A stretch of DNA of 11,916 nucleotides from assembly GCA_017483235.1 (NCBI GenBank), contig JAFULE010000062.1, positions 1 through 11,916 on the forward strand, read 5' to 3'. The DNA is from Faecalibacterium sp. GTDB lineage: Bacteria > Bacillota > Clostridia > Oscillospirales > Ruminococcaceae. The translations under genes and the position numbers were made by a program. Positions 8,146 through 11,916 of the stretch are shown here, one piece after another (the stretch's first letter is position 1; each line of letters begins with the position of its first letter). The notes under the pieces were generated by a model. That model worked only from the letters and a program-made list of their open reading frames with translations, was not told where the DNA came from and ran no database searches.

Positions 8146-8985
8146 TTACAGTTCAGCGCGGGGCACAAGGCGGCCCAGCAGCGGCTCAAACCACAGCCCA
8201 AGCCGTTCGTCGGCATCGGTGGGAGTGGCCTGCATGGCGGCGGATACAAACCCGGCGGCAAGGTCGGCCGCGGCCGAAAGGGCGTTGCCCGGCAGCACTG
8301 CGCCGATCCGCACCGCAGCAAACAGATCGCCGGTGCCGTGGAAGGGGCGGGCCAGCCGCAGGGTTTTGTAAACAAAGGCTTCGCTGCCGGCAGCGGCACA
8401 GGCCAGCTGATGGCCCATGGGCAGTCCGGTTACCAGTGCGGTGGGGGCAAGGGTGATCAGCGCCTCGGCAAGGGCGGCAGCGTCGGCCTCGGCAAGCGGG
8501 GCGGCGGTGTCGGGCATGGGGCGCTGCAGCAATAGGCAGGCTTCGGTCTGATTGGGTAAAATCAGGTCGGCCTTTTGGCACAGGGCGCGCATGGCATCGG
8601 CCATTTCGGGGGTGATATTGGAGTAGGCGCGGCCGTTGTCGCCCATTACCGGGTCGGTCACCTTCAAGGCGGTGGGCCACAGTGCAAAGGCACGCAAAGC
8701 AAGCTGTGCCTGCGCGGGAGTGGCCAGATACCCGGTAAACACACAGTCAAACTGCAGCCCCAAAGCAGCAAAGTGCTCCAGCGCGGCGGCAGCAAAGTCG
8801 GTGCCGTCCAGCCGGGCGGGGGTACCAAGCCCGCCGGTGTGGGTCGAAAGCAGTACGGTGGGCAGCATAACCGGCTGGCAGCCCATGGCGGCCAGAACCG
8901 GCTGAATGATCGAAGTGCTGCATCGGCCCTCGGCCGCAGCCGAATGCAGACACAACACCCGTTTGGGGGCGATAGAATGGGGCAA
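8146..8985 (-). CDS. Pyridoxal/pyridoxamine kinase (PdxK/PdxY type)
   Basis: A 279-aa ribokinase-fold kinase that would phosphorylate B6 vitamers to salvage pyridoxal 5'-phosphate. Supporting segments are EGRCSTSIIQPVLAAMG (19-35) with LPTVLLSTHTGG (41-52), DPVMGDNGRAY (111-121), ILPNQTEA (142-149), and FHGTGDLFA (215-223), whose D220 is the expected catalytic base. These match the pyridoxamine-kinase group of clostridia rather than the ThiD/HMP kinases. The start is TTG at 8985: an AAGGAGG Shine-Dalgarno sits 7 nt ahead and the family N-terminus begins soon after, while no ATG is available in the right place. It is the first gene of an operon with trmL and degV. A possible promoter with an extended -10 lies just upstream. 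Confidence 0.92.
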   Translation of the reverse strand: MPHSIAPKRVLCLHSAAAEGRCSTSIIQPVLAAMGCQPVMLPTVLLSTHTGGLGTPARLDGTDFAAAALEHFAALGLQFDCVFTGYLATPAQAQLALRAFALWPTALKVTDPVMGDNGRAYSNITPEMADAMRALCQKADLILPNQTEACLLLQRPMPDTAAPLAEADAAALAEALITLAPTALVTGLPMGHQLACAAAGSEAFVYKTLRLARPFHGTGDLFAAVRIGAVLPGNALSAAADLAAGFVSAAMQATPTDADERLGLWFEPLLGRLVPRAEL

Positions 8986-9022
8986 ACAGACCCCTCCTTA
9001 ACCGGCAGATAATTTTACACTC

Positions 9023-9031
9023 ATTCTACCA
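9023..9031 (-). promoter_or_regulatory. Candidate extended -10 promoter for the pdxK-trmL-degV operon
   Basis: On the minus strand TGGTAGAAT (plus coordinates 9023-9031) fits the extended -10 form TGnTAnAAT. The region 15-18 nt upstream is a T-rich tract without a recognisable TTGACA. It lies about 38 nt before the TTG start, leaving a short leader. Confidence 0.45.
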
Positions 9032-9130
9032 TAAAAACACAGACAAAAAAAGATACATAAAGCCGACGTTGTGGGGAAATGCTGTTACCGTCAGCCCAAC
9101 GAACGATATAAAAAGGAGAGAATAACAAGG

Positions 9131-9325
9131 ATGAAACAGAAAAAGATGAGTTCCGGCATGATGACAGGCCTTGCCGCCGGCGCCGCCATGGGGGCGGCTG
9201 GTATGTATCTGGCCAGTCAGAACAAGCGGCAGGTAAAGCGTACCGCCAAAAAGCTGGCCAAAGGGGCCGAACAGGCGGTGGTCACATTGGACAAGGTCGT
9301 CACCAATATGTCCTCAAAAATGTAA
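9131..9325 (+). CDS. Small glycine-zipper membrane protein (64 aa), function unknown
   Basis: A 64-residue protein with a small-residue-rich hydrophobic helix at about 8-29 (GMMTGLAAGAAMGAAGMYLA). Repeated G/A spacing of the glycine-zipper kind suggests self-association or membrane packing. A strongly basic amphipathic tail follows (NKRQVKRTAKKLAKGAEQ). Layout and size resemble YtxH-like small proteins of Firmicutes, but no function is assigned. ATG at 9131 is chosen because the helix starts soon after. An upstream in-frame start at 9071 would add a Cys/Arg-rich stretch with no family look. The AAGGAG Shine-Dalgarno is 13 nt away, longer than usual, so the start is less certain than the frame. 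A terminator follows 12 nt after the stop. Confidence 0.75.
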   Translation: MKQKKMSSGMMTGLAAGAAMGAAGMYLASQNKRQVKRTAKKLAKGAEQAVVTLDKVVTNMSSKM

Positions 9326-9337
9326 TGCTGCACTGCC

Positions 9338-9378
9338 AAAACAGGCCGCGGCCCGGTTGGGGCAGCGGCCTGTTTTTT
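9338..9378. terminator. Terminator between the small membrane protein and spoIIID
   Basis: A perfect 12-bp stem (9338-9349 with 9365-9376) with a 15-nt G-rich loop is followed on the plus strand by a T run to 9378. On the minus strand only four T residues follow. It is therefore strong for the plus-strand gene and may also act weakly for convergent spoIIID, whose stop is at 9377. Confidence 0.85.
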
Positions 9379-9628
9379 AATGCAGATTTTCGTATTTTGC
9401 TTTGGTGGCGGCACCACCGCGCAGGTGTCGTTCGGCCTTGTTCTGGGCCAGCACAGTCTGAACCTGCTGCCACAGCGCTTTGTTCTGTCGGCGCAGCCGT
9501 ACAGCCACGTCTTTGTGTACGGTAGATTTCGAAATGCCAAACACGGCAGCAGCCTGCCGCACCGTGGCACCGCGCTCGGTAATGTATTCGCCCAGCAAAA
9601 TAGCCCGCTGTTCGGGGTCACCTTTCAT
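9377..9628 (-). CDS. spoIIID: Stage III sporulation transcriptional regulator SpoIIID
   Basis: An 83-aa DNA-binding protein that, in Bacillus and Clostridium, adjusts mother-cell gene expression after SigE activation. The family pattern is clear: an N-terminal helix (RAILLGEYI), then ATVRQAAAVFGISKSTVHKDVAVRL (21-45) carrying the helix-turn-helix with the near-invariant SKSTVHKD, and the basic C-terminal RHLRGGAATKAKY (67-79) that adds DNA contacts. Two start codons are possible. The ATG at 9628 (MKGDPEQ) is preferred to the one at 9634 because GGAGG then lies 7 nt upstream instead of 1 nt, and family members commonly begin MK-x-Y/D. A SigE-like promoter and a perfect hairpin lie in the leader. 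No other sporulation gene is in the window. Confidence 0.95.
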   Translation of the reverse strand: MKGDPEQRAILLGEYITERGATVRQAAAVFGISKSTVHKDVAVRLRRQNKALWQQVQTVLAQNKAERHLRGGAATKAKYENLH

Positions 9629-9638
9629 GCCCATTCCT

Positions 9639-9655
9639 CCCTGTGGGGCACAGGG
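9639..9655 (-). other. Perfect inverted repeat beside the spoIIID ribosome-binding site
   Basis: CCCTGTG and CACAGGG (9639-9645 and 9649-9655) flank a 3-nt spacer. On the spoIIID transcript the 3' arm overlaps the start of the GGGAGG Shine-Dalgarno, so the hairpin could limit ribosome access. It could equally be a protein-binding operator. It does not contain the SpoIIID consensus GGACAAG as I know it. Confidence 0.5.
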
Positions 9656-9671
9656 CCCCTTGCGTTGCTAC

Positions 9672-9701
9672 ACCCTATGCAAAAATAAACCGCAGTATGT
9701 G
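9672..9701 (-). promoter_or_regulatory. Candidate SigE-type promoter of spoIIID
   Basis: On the minus strand CACATACT (-35, plus coordinates 9694-9701) is followed after 14 nt by CATAGGGT (-10, 9672-9679). The known SigE pattern is roughly ATATT, 13-15 nt, CATACAAT. The CATA of the -10 and the spacing fit well, and the -35 only partly. SigE control of spoIIID is established in Bacillus. The site places the transcript start about 35-40 nt before the start codon. Confidence 0.45.
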
Positions 9702-9711
9702 AAAGGTGGGC

Positions 9712-9767
9712 GAAAAAACGCCGCAAGCTACAAGGATGCAGTGCGAGGGCATACCTTGTGGCGGCGT
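9712..9767 (-). terminator. Terminator-like hairpin read on the minus strand
   Basis: Three stacked helices, ACGCCGC/GCGGCGT, ACAAGG/CCTTGT and ATGC/GCAT (9718-9767), form one bulged hairpin. On the minus strand it is followed directly by six T residues (9712-9717). No minus-strand gene lies upstream of it, so it would stop antisense or small-RNA transcripts heading into spoIIID. On the plus strand it has no T tail and lies upstream of the SDR promoter. Confidence 0.45.
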
Positions 9768-9786
9768 ACAAAAAGCGGTGTTTGGG

Positions 9787-9816
9787 TTGACAAAATGGGC
9801 GGGTAAACGGTATTAT
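9787..9816 (+). promoter_or_regulatory. Strong sigma-A promoter of the SDR gene
   Basis: Perfect TTGACA (9787-9792), an 18-nt spacer, then TATTAT (9811-9816). The predicted start near 9823 gives an untranslated leader of about 100 nt before the ATG at 9923. This is one of the two best promoters in the window, suggesting high expression. Confidence 0.8.
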
Positions 9817-9824
9817 CAAAAGTA

Positions 9825-9907
9825 CAGGCAAGCTGATGTTAAACGCAGAAATTTGCCTGATTGCAGCTGCTTTTTACAGGTAAAAAACGAACCGCGAAGG
9901 CGGTTCG
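9825..9907 (+). other. Structured 5' leader of the SDR gene
   Basis: The predicted leader contains CAGGCAA/TTGCCTG (9825-9831 with 9853-9859), a GCAGCTGC palindrome near 9863-9870, and a perfect 8-bp hairpin CGAACCGC-GAAG-GCGGTTCG (9888-9907). The last hairpin touches the GGGGAGG Shine-Dalgarno. On the opposite strand it is followed by six T residues (9882-9887), so it may act as a minus-strand terminator. I do not recognise a known riboswitch class here. Confidence 0.4.
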
Positions 9908-9922
9908 GGGAGGTATTGATTT

Positions 9923-10729
9923 ATGACAGACAACATTCTGAAATCCTTTGATCTGAGCGGTAAAGTGGCTCTGGTTACCGGTGCTTCCTACGGCATTGGT
10001 TTTTCCATTGCATCGGCCTACGCAAAGGCCGGCGCAACCATCGTGTTCAACGTCATCAAGCAGGAACTGGTGGACAAGGGTCTGGCCGCCTATACCGAGC
10101 TGGGCATCAAAGCCCACGGCTATGTGTGCGATGTAACCGACGAAGCCGCTGTGAATGCCATGGTGGCCCGCATTGAAGAAGAGGTTGGTGTGATCGACAT
10201 TCTGGTCAACAATGCTGGCATCATCAAGCGTATCCCCATGTGTGATATGACCGCAGAGCAGTTCCGTCAGGTGATCGACGTTGACCTGAACGCCCCCTTC
10301 ATCGTGTCTAAGGCGGTAATTCCTTCCATGATCAAAAAGGGCCATGGCAAGATCATCAACATCTGCTCGATGATGAGCGAGCTGGGCCGCGAGACCGTTT
10401 CGGCCTATGCGGCAGCCAAGGGCGGTCTGAAGATGCTGACCCGCAACATCTGTTCGGAATACGGCGAGGCCAACATTCAGTGCAACGGCATCGGCCCCGG
10501 CTATATTGCCACCCCGCAGACTGCCCCCCTGCGTGAGCGTCAGGCCGACGGCAGCCGCCATCCCTTCGATCAGTTCATTGTTTCCAAAACCCCTGCCGCC
10601 CGCTGGGGCGAGCCCGAGGACCTGCAGGGCCCGGCCATTTTCCTGGCCAGCGATGCATCCAACTTTGTTAACGGCCACATCCTGTATGTGGACGGCGGCA
10701 TTCTGGCCTACATCGGCAAGCAGCCGTAA
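9923..10729 (+). CDS. SDR-family gluconate 5-dehydrogenase-like oxidoreductase
   Basis: A 268-aa classical short-chain dehydrogenase that probably interconverts a sugar acid and its keto form (5-ketogluconate/gluconate type) with NAD(P)H in the cytoplasm. The Rossmann motif TGASYGIG lies at 19-26 and NNAG at 96-99. The catalytic tetrad is N123, S149, Y162 and K166 (YAAAK). The substrate-side stretch GIIKRIPMCDMTAEQFRQVI and the C-terminal GHILYVDGGILAYIGKQP place it in the gluconate 5-dehydrogenase/KduD group, so a 2-deoxy-gluconate or uronate-derived substrate is an alternative. ATG at 9923 follows GGGGAGG by 9 nt. The gene is monocistronic, between its own strong promoter and a strong terminator. 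Its codons favour C-ending forms more than its neighbours do, consistent with high expression. No sugar-acid kinase, permease or aldolase lies next to it in the window. Confidence 0.9.
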   Translation: MTDNILKSFDLSGKVALVTGASYGIGFSIASAYAKAGATIVFNVIKQELVDKGLAAYTELGIKAHGYVCDVTDEAAVNAMVARIEEEVGVIDILVNNAGIIKRIPMCDMTAEQFRQVIDVDLNAPFIVSKAVIPSMIKKGHGKIINICSMMSELGRETVSAYAAAKGGLKMLTRNICSEYGEANIQCNGIGPGYIATPQTAPLRERQADGSRHPFDQFIVSKTPAARWGEPEDLQGPAIFLASDASNFVNGHILYVDGGILAYIGKQP

Positions 10730-10784
10730 TAGCGGGGCCGGGAACTGAGATACCCCGTCGTGACATAAGTCTTTTTAGCGCAGC

Positions 10785-10816
10785 AAAGCGCCCTCCCAGG
10801 CGGGAGGGCGCTTTTT
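10785..10816 (+). terminator. Terminator of the SDR gene
   Basis: A perfect 13-bp stem (10785-10797 with 10802-10814) with a 4-nt AGGC loop is followed by a T run to 10816. It lies about 55 nt after the SDR stop and separates that gene from the sugar-kinase operon. Confidence 0.93.
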
Positions 10817-10852
10817 CTTTGCTATGGCGGGGTGGTACAGTCGGCCGCATTG

Positions 10853-10861
10853 TGATACAAT
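10853..10861 (+). promoter_or_regulatory. Candidate extended -10 promoter of the sugar-kinase operon
   Basis: TGATACAAT (10853-10861) fits TGnTAnAAT with the hexamer TACAAT. No good -35 is found at 16-18 nt. It lies 35 nt before the kinase ATG, immediately after the SDR terminator, which is the expected place. Confidence 0.5.
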
Positions 10862-10896
10862 AAAATCGATTATTTTGAGCGAAAGGGGAAGCTGCC

Positions 10897-11814
10897 ATGA
10901 TTTATACTGTCACCCTTAACCCGGCCATCGACTATGTGATGCAGCTGGGCGATACGCTGCAGCCCGGTGCCGTCAACCGTGCCGGACATACGGCGTACCA
11001 GTTCGGCGGCAAGGGCATCAATGTGTCCACTGTGCTGGCCCGGCTTGGGGTGCCCAGTGTGGCACTGGGTTTTGCAGCCGGGGCCACCGGTGAGTGGCTG
11101 GCGCAGGGCCTTGCCCAGCAGGGGCTGAATGCCGATCTGATCCGCTTGCCCGAAGGCATGACCCGTATCAATGTCAAGCTGCGGGCCGGGCCGCAAGGCG
11201 AAGAAACCGAGTTGAACGCCATGGGGCCGCTGATCAGCGCCGATGCATTTGCCCGGCTGCAGGCAAAGCTGGAAGCGCTGCAGCCGCAGGACATTCTGGT
11301 GCTGTCGGGCAGCATTCCGATGGGGGTGCCCCGTGATATCTACCTGCGGTTGGCGCAGCCGCTGGCAACCCGTGGCGTGCGGGTGGTGGTGGACACAGCC
11401 GGTTCAGCACTGTGGCAGACCTTGCCCTGCAAGCCCTATCTGGTCAAGCCCAACCACCATGAATTGGGCGAGTTGTTTGGCCGCGATCTGCGCACCGAGG
11501 CGGAAATTGTGGAGCGTGCCGGCATTCTGCAGCGGCAGGGGGCGCGCAATGTGCTGGTCAGTATGGCGGGCAACGGTGCCCTTCTTCTGGACGAAACCGG
11601 TGCCGTACACCGGGTGGGGGCGCCCAGAGGCACAGTGATAAACAGTGTGGGTGCAGGTGACAGCATGGTGGCCGGTTTTCTGGCTGGGATCGCTTGCGGC
11701 AAAGACTATGCAGACGCACTGCGGTTGGGCATTGCCTGCGGCAGTGCCACGGCCTTCAGTCTGGGGCTGGCCGAAGCGCAGCAGATCGAGCAGATTCTTA
11801 CCACTGATTTTTAA
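10897..11814 (+). CDS. fruK: PfkB-family sugar kinase, 1-phosphofructokinase-like
   Basis: A 305-aa ribokinase/PfkB kinase of the FruK/LacC branch, which phosphorylates fructose 1-phosphate or tagatose 6-phosphate to the bisphosphate. It starts MIYTVTLNPAIDY, the signature N-terminus of this branch. It carries the first PfkB motif around FGGKGINVS (36-44), SGSIPMGVP (137-145), the KPNHHELGELFG segment (184-195), and the nucleotide/catalytic motif NSVGAGDSMVAGF with D255. Length is normal. The start is supported by AAAGGGG about 9 nt ahead. FruK is favoured over tagatose-6-phosphate kinase on general appearance, but the two are hard to separate by eye. No fructose PTS gene is visible on either side. 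A HAD hydrolase follows 11 nt later and is probably co-transcribed. Confidence 0.85.
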   Translation: MIYTVTLNPAIDYVMQLGDTLQPGAVNRAGHTAYQFGGKGINVSTVLARLGVPSVALGFAAGATGEWLAQGLAQQGLNADLIRLPEGMTRINVKLRAGPQGEETELNAMGPLISADAFARLQAKLEALQPQDILVLSGSIPMGVPRDIYLRLAQPLATRGVRVVVDTAGSALWQTLPCKPYLVKPNHHELGELFGRDLRTEAEIVERAGILQRQGARNVLVSMAGNGALLLDETGAVHRVGAPRGTVINSVGAGDSMVAGFLAGIACGKDYADALRLGIACGSATAFSLGLAEAQQIEQILTTDF

Positions 11815-11825
11815 AGGAGAGGTAT

Positions 11826-11916
11826 ATGAGCAAACTGGAAGCAATCTTTTTTGATATGGACGGTACCCTGCTGCCCATGGATGAGGATTTGTTCCTCAAA
11901 GCCTATATGGGCGAAC
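11826..11916 (+). CDS. HAD-family hydrolase, N-terminal part (runs off the window)
   Basis: Thirty codons are visible. The protein begins MSKLEAIFFDMDGTLLPMDE, with the HAD motif I DMDGT (D10, D12) intact, and continues DLFLKAYMGE. The start is well supported by AAAGGAGAGG, with only 11 nt between it and the sugar-kinase stop, which implies a shared transcript. The 'LLPMD-D-F-KAY' pattern is common in a clostridial HAD phosphatase group. The substrate cannot be judged from this fragment. Confidence 0.88.
   Translation, partial: MSKLEAIFFDMDGTLLPMDEDLFLKAYMGE

Noticed and set aside
8121..8399. N-terminal extension of the trmL frame (93 extra codons)
   Set aside because: It overlaps the B6 kinase in another frame, is low-complexity Pro/Cys-rich, and known TrmL proteins start at the MNHQPTLNIVLVEP position.
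9718..9767. The bulged hairpin as an insertion-sequence end or attachment site
   Set aside because: There are no flanking direct repeats and no transposase or integrase nearby. The T tract makes a terminator reading simpler.
9625..9831. A 68-codon minus-strand frame upstream of spoIIID
   Set aside because: It runs through the spoIIID promoter and leader hairpin, has no Shine-Dalgarno, and has no recognisable domain.
9706..9951. An 81-codon plus-strand frame before the SDR gene
   Set aside because: It spans the terminator-like hairpin and the SDR promoter and overlaps the SDR start, with no family resemblance.

Overview
The window looks like chromosomal DNA from a moderately GC-rich low-GC-phylum (Firmicutes) anaerobe, most likely an Oscillospiraceae/Ruminococcaceae relative such as Faecalibacterium, Gemmiger or Subdoligranulum. 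The reasons are spoIIID, a DUF4825-bearing anti-sigma factor, a clostridial-type SecA, and above all a preQ1-III class riboswitch, a class whose structurally studied example comes from Faecalibacterium prausnitzii. Lineage is inferred from gene content recalled from memory; no search was run. There are no insertion sequences, CRISPR arrays, tRNAs or rRNAs.

Layout, left to right. 1-36 is the tail of a gene entering from the left, closed by a strong terminator. 195-1810 is a translationally coupled pair: an ECF sigma factor and its membrane-bound zinc anti-sigma factor. A bidirectional hairpin separates it from convergent secA (1857-4691, minus), which has a near-consensus promoter at 4791-4820. 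A small DUF3592-like membrane protein (4930-5322, plus) converges on a second bidirectional terminator.

5377-6665 (minus) is the most interesting unit. A preQ1-III riboswitch sits in front of queT (preQ1/queuosine-precursor transporter subunit), followed 16 nt later by a HAD phosphatase with an unusual DxN active-site motif. Immediately upstream is a second minus-strand operon, 6730-8985: a pyridoxal/pyridoxamine kinase with a TTG start, TrmL-type tRNA wobble methyltransferase, and a DegV/FakB-type fatty-acid-binding protein. The degV terminator and the queT promoter are interleaved.

A 64-aa glycine-zipper small protein (9131-9325, plus) converges on spoIIID (9377-9628, minus), which has a SigE-like promoter. 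A 294-nt intergenic region holds inverted repeats, two of which look like minus-strand terminators, and a strong plus-strand promoter for a gluconate 5-dehydrogenase-like SDR (9923-10729). After another terminator comes a 1-phosphofructokinase-like PfkB sugar kinase (10897-11814), and then the start of a HAD hydrolase that runs off the right edge.

Functionally, this is mostly housekeeping (Sec export, cofactor salvage, tRNA modification, sugar metabolism) with three regulatory points: an ECF stress circuit, a preQ1-sensing leader and a sporulation regulator.
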